DNA of 6,850 bases from an uncultured Bacteroides sp. (GTDB lineage Bacteria; Bacteroidota; Bacteroidia; Bacteroidales; UBA11471), in contig CAJLYN010000116.1 in the NCBI GenBank assembly GCA_905210875.1, forward strand, positions 1 to 6,850. The letters are read 5' to 3'. The stretch's first letter is position 1; each line of letters starts with the position of its first letter. The notes beneath the pieces were generated by a model that was not told the origin of the DNA, did not search any database, and saw nothing but the letters and a program-made list of their open reading frames with translations. The translations under genes and the position numbers were made by a program. Positions 1 to 6,208 of the stretch are shown piece by piece.

Positions 1-40
1 CTACGTATTGCCACAGAACCTCTCGGTAATGGTTCCGGGG
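1..40. other. Short stretch after the ParB-like gene; possible start of another minus-strand gene
   Basis: This is the tail of the window beyond the stop codon of the ParB-like gene. On the minus strand there is no ATG that opens a frame here. The only candidate start is a GTG at 14-12, preceded by GAGAGG four bases upstream, which would begin a protein with Met-Ala-Ile-Arg and run off the window edge. There are too few codons to judge. No terminator is visible, so the operon may continue to the left. Confidence 0.2.
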
Positions 41-568
41 TCAGTCGTCGGTAAGCGAGAAATTCTTGTCGGCAAAGAGAGCGGCCAGACCCGAAATCTG
101 TTTCAGCCGCAGCAGCTCGTCCTTGTCCATGCCGATGTTGCGCTCTATCCAACGGTCGGACATGCCGGCGCGGGTCAGCTCCGATACGATTTCGCTCATC
201 AGTTCCACATTGTGCGTTCCGCGGGCGCGGTTGTGGCGTATGGTCGAGGCCATACGGTTGGAGAGGTCTTTCTCGATGACGACGACGGGCAGCAGGCCGT
301 GCTCGCGCTCGTAGATGCGGCGCGAGGTCTTCATCACCATGTACCGGTGATAGCCGTCGACCAACTCATACACATCTTTGTCGGCCACATAGTAACACAC
401 ACAGGGCATCGTGTAGCCATCTTCCCATATCGAGAGTTCGAGCAGTTTCATCTCGGGAGGCGCCACCACATTGGGGTTGTAGGCATTGGCCACCACTTTG
501 TCGACCGGGACGGCCATCACTTTATATACCGGACTTCTGTACCGGGGTTCCTTATCTGTCTTCGCCAT
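41..568 (-). CDS. ParB/Srx-fold N-terminal domain protein, IbrB-like
   Basis: The 175-residue protein resembles the ParB/Sulfiredoxin-fold proteins found beside IbrA-type genes (IbrB-like). The fold's core is visible: a first strand around residues 19-27 (MAVPVDKVVA), the signature ELVDGYHRY at 68-76 matching the ParB box with a Gly-x-His-Arg element, and an IRHNRARG stretch at 110-117 like the second conserved ParB box. Residues about 122-165 are helical and could form a helix-turn-helix (MSDRWIERNIGMDKDEL). There is no long C-terminal dimerisation domain of chromosomal ParB, so a role in chromosome partition is unlikely. ParB-fold proteins of this kind bind nucleotides or DNA; the substrate here is unknown. 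The frame is open back to an ATG at 652, but I chose the ATG at 566-568 because the extra 28 residues would lie entirely inside the preceding gene and do not look like part of the domain. The chosen start overlaps the upstream gene by 17 bases. In E. coli, ibrAB were described as activators of immunoglobulin-binding eib genes; that role is not implied here. Confidence 0.82.
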   Translation of the reverse strand: MAKTDKEPRYRSPVYKVMAVPVDKVVANAYNPNVVAPPEMKLLELSIWEDGYTMPCVCYYVADKDVYELVDGYHRYMVMKTSRRIYEREHGLLPVVVIEKDLSNRMASTIRHNRARGTHNVELMSEIVSELTRAGMSDRWIERNIGMDKDELLRLKQISGLAALFADKNFSLTDD

Positions 569-1859
569 AATATTTCTTATACTTTTCCATGATTTGATTG
601 CGACGCTCTTTCTCGTCTTTGGTGGGAGCAAACCCCATGTATTTGCAGGCATGGTCGTTTTTGAGAATGCAGATGCACATACGCTTGAACGAGGGCAACT
701 CTCTGAACTCTTCGATGTCGATGTCGTCGAGATACTCCATGCGCACGGGTTTCTTGTCGGTCTTGTAATTGGTAGAGTCGCCCACAGAAATCTCCACCCC
801 CATGCGGCGCAGTTTCTCTATGGTCTCGTCGGCCAGGCAGCCCCCCTTGTTTCGCCAGAAGGCGATGCTCACACTGAGCTTGTCGAGATAGCCCTTCCTG
901 ATGTCGTCGGGCAGGGTACTCAGCAGGAAGTGCATGTAATCTTCCCAGGTCATGCCTTTGGGGCACTTTACCTTGTACCAGCCCATGGCCGAGGTATTGC
1001 CGTAGATGCCGGCAAAGTTCACACCGTTCACCCGGTTTATCATGCGGCCCCACATTTGGGGGTCGATGGCCCGGTAGAGTTGCAGGCTGGGAATGGCCGC
1101 CGAGATGAAGGGGCTGGCCACCCGTTGTTTTTCGAGAGAGACACCGGCCTGGTAGTAGAGGTCGTAGAGGTGGTTGTAGGACCAGCCGAAGCGGCCGTTG
1201 GCCACCCACACGTCGGTCGTGCGCCAGTCGTAGATGGGGTAGGCGTTGTACACGTCGTCGGCAATTTTGCGCGTCCACTTGAAGCGTTCGTAGCAGCAAT
1301 AGTTTTTGTCGCTGTGTATGGCCCGCCAGCGATTGAAGCTCTCCTGGGTGCGGATACCTACCAGGCAACAGGTGCGTGCGGCCCGCTTGTAGCGGTGCAG
1401 CCACTCGGCAAACTTCATCTGGAAGTCGTAGTCCCACAGGTCGTCGGAGAAGAAGTCGAAATCTTCTTTGCGGAAAGCCGAACGGGGCATCTCCCGCACC
1501 CAGATTTCTTTCATCTCCTCGTCCCACGGGCGCCAATAACTCTGGTGCATCGAGGTGCAGGTCGATACCTTGAAGGGCACGCACACCCGGTAAATGTCGA
1601 GTATGTCGGTATTCTCCGAGAAGACCTTTTCGACATACTGCAACGTGGCCGAGTACTGCACCTCGTAGTCCATGTGGAAGACACCGATGCGGCGTTTCAA
1701 CTTGTGGCGTCTGATGTAGTCGATGCAGAGGTTGAGCAATACGCCACTGTCCTTCCCTCCTGAAAAGGATACATAGATGTTGTCGAAGTCGGAGAAAATC
1801 TTTTCTATGCGCGAGAGGGCTGCTTCATAGACATTACGACGTTTTTCCATCGCTCTCAT
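552..1859 (-). CDS. PAPS reductase/ATP-pyrophosphatase family protein, IbrA-like (DUF3440)
   Basis: The 435-residue protein belongs to the adenine-nucleotide alpha-hydrolase (PP-loop) superfamily, next to PAPS reductase and the DNA phosphorothioation protein DndC. The pyrophosphate-binding loop SGGKDSG lies at residues 33-39, a GIRTQES motif at 168-174 (compare the G-x-R-x-x-E-S of the family) and YPIYDWRTTDVW at 207-218, all expected for this fold. The region after about 240 (ASPF, IDPQMWGR, GNTSAMGW) matches the extra C-terminal part typical of IbrA/DUF3440 proteins. A late cysteine group C395-x-C397-x7-C405, in a CICILKNDHACKYMG context, may bind metal or an iron-sulfur cluster; this is inference. 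The first ATG is at 1857-1859; a second at 1848-1850 has GAGAG five to six bases upstream and is equally plausible. The gene sits between a GNAT-fold gene and an IbrB-like gene, overlapping both. The family's assimilatory sulfate-reducing role is unlikely in this context; real substrate unknown. Confidence 0.88.
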   Translation of the reverse strand: MRAMEKRRNVYEAALSRIEKIFSDFDNIYVSFSGGKDSGVLLNLCIDYIRRHKLKRRIGVFHMDYEVQYSATLQYVEKVFSENTDILDIYRVCVPFKVSTCTSMHQSYWRPWDEEMKEIWVREMPRSAFRKEDFDFFSDDLWDYDFQMKFAEWLHRYKRAARTCCLVGIRTQESFNRWRAIHSDKNYCCYERFKWTRKIADDVYNAYPIYDWRTTDVWVANGRFGWSYNHLYDLYYQAGVSLEKQRVASPFISAAIPSLQLYRAIDPQMWGRMINRVNGVNFAGIYGNTSAMGWYKVKCPKGMTWEDYMHFLLSTLPDDIRKGYLDKLSVSIAFWRNKGGCLADETIEKLRRMGVEISVGDSTNYKTDKKPVRMEYLDDIDIEEFRELPSFKRMCICILKNDHACKYMGFAPTKDEKERRNQIMEKYKKYYGEDR

Positions 1860-2307
1860 CGTCTTTTGGTTTTACCTCAGTCTCATAAGGCTTCTTTTCT
1901 GCCTCATTCTTTCCATATCGCATTTTCACATACAGTTTCCACTCCCGTTCAGGCTGAAACCCCTTTTCCAGGAACACGGGTACATGACGGGAGTGTACGA
2001 CAGCGACCAGCGGACCAATCGTGGCATACTTCGTTATCGCCTCTTCGATGAAGGCTTGCAACTGTTCCTCAGCGGCATCGGCCGGGACATAGTAGTTGTT
2101 GAGGTAGAAATATCCCTCGCGCCGTTCTATGGGAAAGAATCCTCTGACGGTTTTCCCGTCATCGTCGAGACCCACGAGCCACTCGTGCCGTGCCGATGTC
2201 TTGTAGGGATAGTTGTTGTTTTGTCGCAAAACAGCCGCACTCATGACAAGCGGAGCTACAAGATTGTACAGGCGGGGTGATGTGCCACCCAGAATTTCGA
2301 TTTTCAT
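1834..2307 (-). CDS. GNAT-fold protein, first gene of the IbrA/IbrB-like operon
   Basis: The 157-residue cytoplasmic protein has the layout of a single-domain GNAT acetyltransferase: a predicted strand with a mid-protein GKTVRGFFPI (51-60), a strand YFYLNNYYV (66-74), a long helix (79-94), then the strand GPLVAVVHSRHVPVFLEKGF (98-117) and a closing strand WKLYVKMRY (123-131). The VFLEKGF segment is the typical late GNAT motif in which the helix ends at a conserved Lys-Gly-Phe. The usual acetyl-CoA pyrophosphate loop (Arg/Gln-x-x-Gly-x-Gly/Ala) after the central strand is not seen; the position holds VPADAAEEQL (74-83) instead. The last 24 residues are charged and low in complexity, probably disordered. 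The gene has a well-placed Bacteroidetes promoter and its end overlaps the start of the IbrA-like gene by 17 or 26 bases, so it is the operon leader. The protein substrate or partner, if any, is unknown; a structural or regulatory role for its partners is possible. Confidence 0.75.
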   Translation of the reverse strand: MKIEILGGTSPRLYNLVAPLVMSAAVLRQNNNYPYKTSARHEWLVGLDDDGKTVRGFFPIERREGYFYLNNYYVPADAAEEQLQAFIEEAITKYATIGPLVAVVHSRHVPVFLEKGFQPEREWKLYVKMRYGKNEAEKKPYETEVKPKDDESDGKTS

Positions 2308-2354
2308 GTATCTTTCAACATTTGTCGTGGCAGGGCTTTTCTTCCCCGCCGAAG

Positions 2355-2388
2355 CAAAGATAAGAAAAAAAAGAGTTGTTGCAGCAAA
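2355..2388 (-). promoter_or_regulatory. Bacteroidetes-type promoter of the Ibr-like operon
   Basis: On the minus strand the sequence holds TATCTTTG at 2362-2355, an exact match to the Bacteroidetes -7 consensus TAnnTTTG, and TTTG at 2388-2385 as the -33 element. The spacer is 22 bases, one longer than the usual 19-21. Transcription would begin near 2350, leaving a leader of roughly 40 bases before the GNAT-fold gene at 2307. The spacer is a run of T on the minus strand. Confidence 0.6.
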
Positions 2389-2395
2389 TGTTTCC

Positions 2396-2427
2396 CGAGA
2401 AGAAAAGCCGGGTCATGCAACCCGGTT
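2396..2427 (-). terminator. Intrinsic terminator-like hairpin downstream of the xylanase
   Basis: A stem of CCGGGT (2408-2413) and ACCCGG (2420-2425) with a six-base loop, extended by one G-T and one A-T pair. On the minus strand it is followed directly by a T-rich tail CTTTTCTTCT, as expected for intrinsic termination of the leftward xylanase transcript. It stops transcription just before the promoter of the Ibr-like operon. Confidence 0.6.
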
Positions 2428-2441
2428 CCCACCCTTAATGA

Positions 2442-2469
2442 ATACGGCCGGATTGTGATCCGGCCGTAT
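2442..2469 (-). terminator. Perfect 12-bp inverted repeat just after the xylanase stop codon
   Basis: ATACGGCCGGAT (2442-2453) and ATCCGGCCGTAT (2458-2469) form a perfect 12-bp stem with a four-base TGTG loop. It begins 22 bases after the xylanase stop codon. The downstream T tract on the minus strand is weak (TTCATT), so it may act as a first terminator, as an mRNA 3'-end stabiliser, or as a back-up to the second hairpin at 2407-2426. Confidence 0.6.
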
Positions 2470-2491
2470 GTGTTGATAGTTATATACCGTA

Positions 2492-4234
2492 TCAGCGTAT
2501 GTTCATCACTTTTCCGTCGATGACGTATGTACCTTGCGGCAGGGAGTATATCTGCGAGCGGTGCATGTGCAGTCTCACCGGTTGTCCCAGAATGTTGTAG
2601 ACATCTACATAGAGCGATTCCGAGGGTACGGCATTGAGTACCTCTTCGAGGGCCATTGTCGTGGCGCGGGCGCTGTATGCATCGCGCACGGCGTAGTAGG
2701 CCGGTTTGGCACAGAAATAGGTATCGAAGAGCAGCGGCTCGCCCCGGGTGTAGTTGGTCGACCCGGGAATCCAGGAGTAGGCATCGGAGCTGCCCCATAT
2801 CAGCAGCGAGGGAGAGTTGGCGTTGTTGAGGGTAACGTTGACGATTTTACGATAGTCGGCGGCCTGCTTTTCATACGCCGTCTGCGAGCCAAACTGGCTT
2901 GTGGGCAGGCTGATGTCGAGTTCGGTAATGATGCAGTTCAGCCCCAGCTCGGCATAGCGTTTCATGTTGCGGTCGAGTTTGGCCGAGTCGACCGACCCCT
3001 GGTAGAGGTGGGCCTGCAATCCTACACCGTCGATGGGTACGCCGCGGGCTACCAGTTTCTTCACCAGATTATAATAGCGGTCGGCCTTGTTGTTGCCGGC
3101 AAACTCCACGCTGTAATCGTTGATGTAGAGTTTTGCATCGGGGTCGGCCCGACGGGCGTAGACAAATGCCGAGTCGATGAAACTCTCGCCGATGACCTTC
3201 TGCCATATTGAGTTGCGGAGCGTCTGCGAACTGTTATCGCTCACACACTCGTTTACCACGTCCCACTCATGCACGCGTCCCTTGTAGTGCGAGACGATGG
3301 TGGTGATGTGGTTTTCCATGATTTTGAGCAGCTCGTCGCGTGTGTAATTGTTGTTGTTCGACGCACCCTCGGAGCCGGCACCCAGCCAGCCGGGCAGTTG
3401 CGAGTGCCATACGAGAGTATGTCCGCGCACCTTCATCTGGTGTTGTTCGGCGAAGGCCACCAGCTTGTCGGCCGTTTCAAACTTGAAGTTACCCTGTTCG
3501 GGTTCCATGGCGTCGAACTTCATCTCGTTGCCGGCCACAATCATGTTGAACTGGCTCGAAACCGTCTGCGTAACCACCTTGCTGTCGTCGTTCATGGCCG
3601 AGAAGAAGTTGGCATCGCCCGTTGCTACGGCAATACCTATGTTTTTCCCGCACTGTTCGGCGTAGTAGCGTATCGAGTTTTCGGCATCGGAACGGTCGTA
3701 GCCGAAATCGGCCACATCGACAATGCGCACGTTGTCGATGTAATATTCGGCATCGGTCGAGTTGAATCCCAGGCAGAGGGTTCCGCTCTCGTCGGTCGAG
3801 GCATCGATCTGGTAACACTTCGTCGTCCAACGTTCGGGAGGACATTGCGACACAAACGAGCCGTCGATGTAGACCCGCTTGTCGCCGCAGTAAATCATCA
3901 GTTGCTTGTAGGCGCCGTCGCTCGACGGGCGGTAGAGGTCAAAGACGAGAAAACGGCCTTCGCCGGTGAGGTCGGCCGCAGTGATGCCCAGGTCGTGCAG
4001 GGCCACCAGCGTGTTCCACGAGCGGCTCTTGATGTGCAGCACCTTGTTGGAGGCATCTTTGGGATCGGCCGCTACGATGGCCGACGAGGTGGAGATGTCG
4101 GAGTTGTAAATGTTCCACATGTCAACAGCATCGCCCACCTGACAGGATTCAAAATCTTGCAGCATTCTCTCTTCTACCGAGGCAGAGGCCGAAAATGCAC
4201 AGAGCAAAAGGAGTAGTGTAAACAGTTTTTTCAT
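2492..4234 (-). CDS. Secreted GH10 endo-1,4-beta-xylanase with N-terminal CBM-like module and C-terminal sorting-like domain
   Basis: The 580-residue enzyme should cut internal beta-1,4-xylose links in xylan. Residues 1-18 form a Sec signal peptide ending SASA with no lipobox (the residue before Cys12 is Leu), so it is probably soluble in the periplasm or exported. Residues about 22-173 form a beta-rich carbohydrate-binding-like module (LQDFESCQVGD start, YYIDNVRIVD end). The GH10 barrel covers about 185-517: GHTLVWHSQLPGWL (271-284), the acid/base Glu329 in WDVVNE, QAH with His409, the nucleophile Glu438 in ITELDIS, and the substrate-site tryptophans in LLIWGSSDAYSW (477-488). All key residues are present. 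The final about 45 residues (VDVYNILGQPV, LPQGTYVIDGK) resemble a type IX secretion sorting domain. The gene is divergent from the GH43 gene and ends before two hairpins. The start is the only ATG giving the signal peptide. Confidence 0.95.
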   Translation of the reverse strand: MKKLFTLLLLLCAFSASASVEERMLQDFESCQVGDAVDMWNIYNSDISTSSAIVAADPKDASNKVLHIKSRSWNTLVALHDLGITAADLTGEGRFLVFDLYRPSSDGAYKQLMIYCGDKRVYIDGSFVSQCPPERWTTKCYQIDASTDESGTLCLGFNSTDAEYYIDNVRIVDVADFGYDRSDAENSIRYYAEQCGKNIGIAVATGDANFFSAMNDDSKVVTQTVSSQFNMIVAGNEMKFDAMEPEQGNFKFETADKLVAFAEQHQMKVRGHTLVWHSQLPGWLGAGSEGASNNNNYTRDELLKIMENHITTIVSHYKGRVHEWDVVNECVSDNSSQTLRNSIWQKVIGESFIDSAFVYARRADPDAKLYINDYSVEFAGNNKADRYYNLVKKLVARGVPIDGVGLQAHLYQGSVDSAKLDRNMKRYAELGLNCIITELDISLPTSQFGSQTAYEKQAADYRKIVNVTLNNANSPSLLIWGSSDAYSWIPGSTNYTRGEPLLFDTYFCAKPAYYAVRDAYSARATTMALEEVLNAVPSESLYVDVYNILGQPVRLHMHRSQIYSLPQGTYVIDGKVMNIR

Positions 4235-4262
4235 AAGTAATATTTTCTTTTTAATATAAATA

Positions 4263-4270
4263 CAAATATA
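4263..4270 (-). promoter_or_regulatory. Candidate -7 element for the xylanase gene
   Basis: Minus-strand TATATTTG matches TAnnTTTG exactly and lies about 30 bases before the xylanase ATG. No TTTG is found at the expected -33 distance (the nearest TTG is 26 bases upstream), so expression may depend on an activator. Confidence 0.45.
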
Positions 4271-4390
4271 AGCAACTATCTAAAATTCTGTCTAATCAAT
4301 CAGATAAAATGGTCAAAAACATTTTTCCGTAACAGATATCTTCAAATTATAATAGAAGCAGACAAAACAACAAATAAAAAACTTTCTTCG

Positions 4391-4398
4391 TTACTTTG
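4391..4398 (+). promoter_or_regulatory. Candidate -7 element for the GH43-GH97 operon
   Basis: TTACTTTG differs by one base from TAnnTTTG. No -33 TTTG is seen at the right spacing. If used, the transcript would begin near 4404 and carry a leader of roughly 145 bases before the GH43 start codon, which is long. An activated promoter closer to the gene cannot be excluded. Confidence 0.3.
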
Positions 4399-4547
4399 CC
4401 TCTGCTCAATAAATTAATTATATTCGAAAAAATTTATCCAAAACAGGAAAAGAAAATTATCTATTCTGCATTACCACTCGACAAATTCCGATCTCTTCAA
4501 ACGCATTTATACAAGAGCGATGCACGAAGAATAGTCAACCTCCTAAT

Positions 4548-6152
4548 ATGAAAAAGACTCTACTGACAATTATCCTCATACTGTTTGGGCTGAAACCGGA
4601 CCATACGACTCCCGCTCAATCGGGCGACAACAACGACGGAACGTTTACCAACCCCGTCGTGTGGGCCGATGTTCCCGACCCCGACGTGATACGCGTGGGC
4701 GACGACTTCTACCTGGTAAGTACCACGATGCACCTCATGCCGGGCGCTCCCGTCATGCACTCCAAAGACCTGGTCAACTGGGACATCGTGAGCTACCTCT
4801 ACGACCGTCTCGACGACAAGCCCCAATATGACCTGGTGGAGGGCACCGTCTACGGACGCGGACAGTGGGCCACCTCGCTGCGTTACCGCGACGGTCGCTA
4901 CTACGCCTATTTCTCGCCCAACGACACCCCCTTCAAAGGCTACCTCTACTCCACCGACAATCCCTCCGGCAAGTGGTCGCTCGTGGCCCGACTGCCCCAT
5001 TTTCACGACGCCTCGCTCTTCTTCGACGACGACGGACGGGCTTATGTCTTCTACGGCACGGGACAACTGCGGGAACTCAAACCCGACCTGACCGGGGTAC
5101 TGCCCGGCGGGATAGACACCACCCTCTTTGTGCGCGACGCCGAAGAGACCGGACTGCTCGAAGGGAGCCGCGTCGTCAAACACGACGGCCGCTACTACCT
5201 GCTGATGGTTTCATGGCCGGCCGGTGCACCCCGTCGGCAGGTCTGCTACCGCGCCGACCGCATCACGGGCCCGTATGAGAAACGGGTGATTCTCGAAGAT
5301 GCGTTTGCGGGCTTTCCCTATGTGGGGCAAGGTACCATCGTCGACGACGGCCGGGGCAACTGGTACGGTATCATCTTCCAAGACCGCGGAGGCGTGGGCC
5401 GGGTGCTTACCCTCATGCCCTGCCGGTGGGTCGACGGCTGGCCTCTGCTGGGCAACGAGTCGGGCCGTGTACCCGAGACCATGAACAAACCCGTGGCGGG
5501 ATTTTCTTCGCCGGGGTTGACGGTCAGCGACGATTTCAATGACAAGAATCTGAAACGCAACTGGCAGTGGAGCCACAACCCCATCGACAAATGCTGGTCA
5601 TTAACGGCACGCAAAGGGTTCCTGCGCCTCTCGACAGGCCGCGTGGTAGAGAATCTGTTTCTGGCGCCAAACACCCTCACCCAACGCATGGAGGGGCCCC
5701 GGTGCCGGGGTATCGTCGCCCTCGACCTCGCGGGTATGAAAGAGGGCGACGTGGCAGGATTTGCTGCGTTCAACAGCGACGCGGGCGTATTGGCAATTAC
5801 CTGCCGGGACGGGGAAAAACAGCTCTCGATGCAGAGCCAGTCGGTGAGCCTGACCGAAAAGGAGAAACGGGTCTCCGACGTCAAAGCAAGAGTGCACGAG
5901 ACCGTTGCGCTCACCTCCGACACCCTCTACCTGCGCATCGACGGCGATTTCAGGGTAGGCCGCGACATCGCCACCTTCTATTACAGCCTCGACAACAAGC
6001 ATTGGAGACAAATCGGCGCGGATTTTAACATGATATTCGACTACCGACGCTTCTTCATGGGCACCAAATTTGCCCTCTTCAACTATGCCACTCAGACTAC
6101 GGGCGGATACATCGACGTCGACTTCTTCGACTATAAACGCCTCGACGAATAA
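4548..6152 (+). CDS. Secreted GH43 beta-xylosidase / alpha-L-arabinofuranosidase with C-terminal concanavalin-like domain
   Basis: The 534-residue glycosidase probably removes xylose or arabinose from xylan fragments made by the neighbouring GH10 enzyme. It starts with a hydrophobic signal peptide (residues 1 to about 23, cleavage likely near TPAQ) and has no lipobox, so it should be periplasmic. The five-bladed GH43 domain spans about 31-315. All three catalytic acids are visible: the base Asp44 in DVPDPDVIR, the pKa modulator Asp154 in FHDASLFF, and the acid Glu205 in LLEGSRVV. The opening NPVVWADVPDPD and MHLMPGAPVMHSKDLVNWD are typical of the beta-xylosidase-like GH43 proteins that carry a C-terminal concanavalin A-like domain, here about 325-530 (VSDDFNDKNLKRNWQWSHNP to YIDVDFFDYKRLD). 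Length and both domains are complete. Which sugar is released cannot be fixed from sequence. It is followed after 56 bases by a GH97 gene with no terminator between, so they probably form one operon. Confidence 0.93.
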   Translation: MKKTLLTIILILFGLKPDHTTPAQSGDNNDGTFTNPVVWADVPDPDVIRVGDDFYLVSTTMHLMPGAPVMHSKDLVNWDIVSYLYDRLDDKPQYDLVEGTVYGRGQWATSLRYRDGRYYAYFSPNDTPFKGYLYSTDNPSGKWSLVARLPHFHDASLFFDDDGRAYVFYGTGQLRELKPDLTGVLPGGIDTTLFVRDAEETGLLEGSRVVKHDGRYYLLMVSWPAGAPRRQVCYRADRITGPYEKRVILEDAFAGFPYVGQGTIVDDGRGNWYGIIFQDRGGVGRVLTLMPCRWVDGWPLLGNESGRVPETMNKPVAGFSSPGLTVSDDFNDKNLKRNWQWSHNPIDKCWSLTARKGFLRLSTGRVVENLFLAPNTLTQRMEGPRCRGIVALDLAGMKEGDVAGFAAFNSDAGVLAITCRDGEKQLSMQSQSVSLTEKEKRVSDVKARVHETVALTSDTLYLRIDGDFRVGRDIATFYYSLDNKHWRQIGADFNMIFDYRRFFMGTKFALFNYATQTTGGYIDVDFFDYKRLDE

Positions 6153-6208
6153 CACAACCTCCGCCCCTCTCTACACAAGAATATACAATCTCCCTTAAAC
6201 ATATACTC

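Larger units (their letters stand above)
2308..2491. other. Intergenic region between the xylanase 3' end and the Ibr-like operon
   Basis: This region has no gene that I would support. Read on the minus strand it holds two hairpins after the xylanase stop codon (2442-2469 and 2407-2426), then the promoter of the Ibr-like operon and a 5' leader of about 40 bases before the ATG at 2307. Confidence 0.75.
4235..4547. promoter_or_regulatory. AT-rich divergent intergenic region between the GH10 and GH43 genes
   Basis: This 313-base region separates the leftward xylanase and rightward GH43 genes and is sharply more AT-rich than the GC-rich genes on either side. It holds candidate -7 elements for both directions and no convincing gene. 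Because both neighbours act on the same polysaccharide, it is the probable place for a shared regulator to bind (in Bacteroidetes often a hybrid two-component system or a SusR-like protein), but I could not pick out a clear operator: only short four-base inverted repeats are seen, such as TCTG/CAGA at 4287-4304. Confidence 0.6.

Noticed and set aside
569..652. An upstream ATG extension of the ParB-like gene (28 extra residues)
   Set aside because: The extension lies wholly inside the IbrA-like gene, shows no ParB-fold features, and the ATG at 566-568 fits the overlap spacing of the operon better.
486..1763. A long open frame of 425 codons on the plus strand, opposite the IbrA-like gene
   Set aside because: It is a mirror of the GC-rich codon use of the real gene. 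The translation has no recognisable domain and is rich in Val, His and Gly, and the minus-strand frame has clear PP-loop family motifs.
1..2307. A DNA phosphorothioation (Dnd) locus
   Set aside because: The PP-loop protein resembles DndC in fold, but it has the IbrA-type C-terminal part and no dndB, dndD or dndE gene is adjacent within the window.
3269..4216. A 315-codon open frame on the plus strand, opposite the xylanase gene
   Set aside because: The minus-strand frame encodes a complete GH10 enzyme with both catalytic glutamates; the opposite frame has no domain and no plausible start context.
4520..4534. A four-codon open frame (ATG CAC GAA GAA TAG) in the leader of the GH43 gene
   Set aside because: It is too short to be meaningful without expression data and has no sign of being a leader peptide for attenuation.
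4539..4544. CCTCCT just before the GH43 start codon
   Set aside because: It looks like the complement of a Shine-Dalgarno sequence, but on the minus strand no start codon follows at a suitable distance, and Bacteroidetes depend little on such sites. Probably chance.
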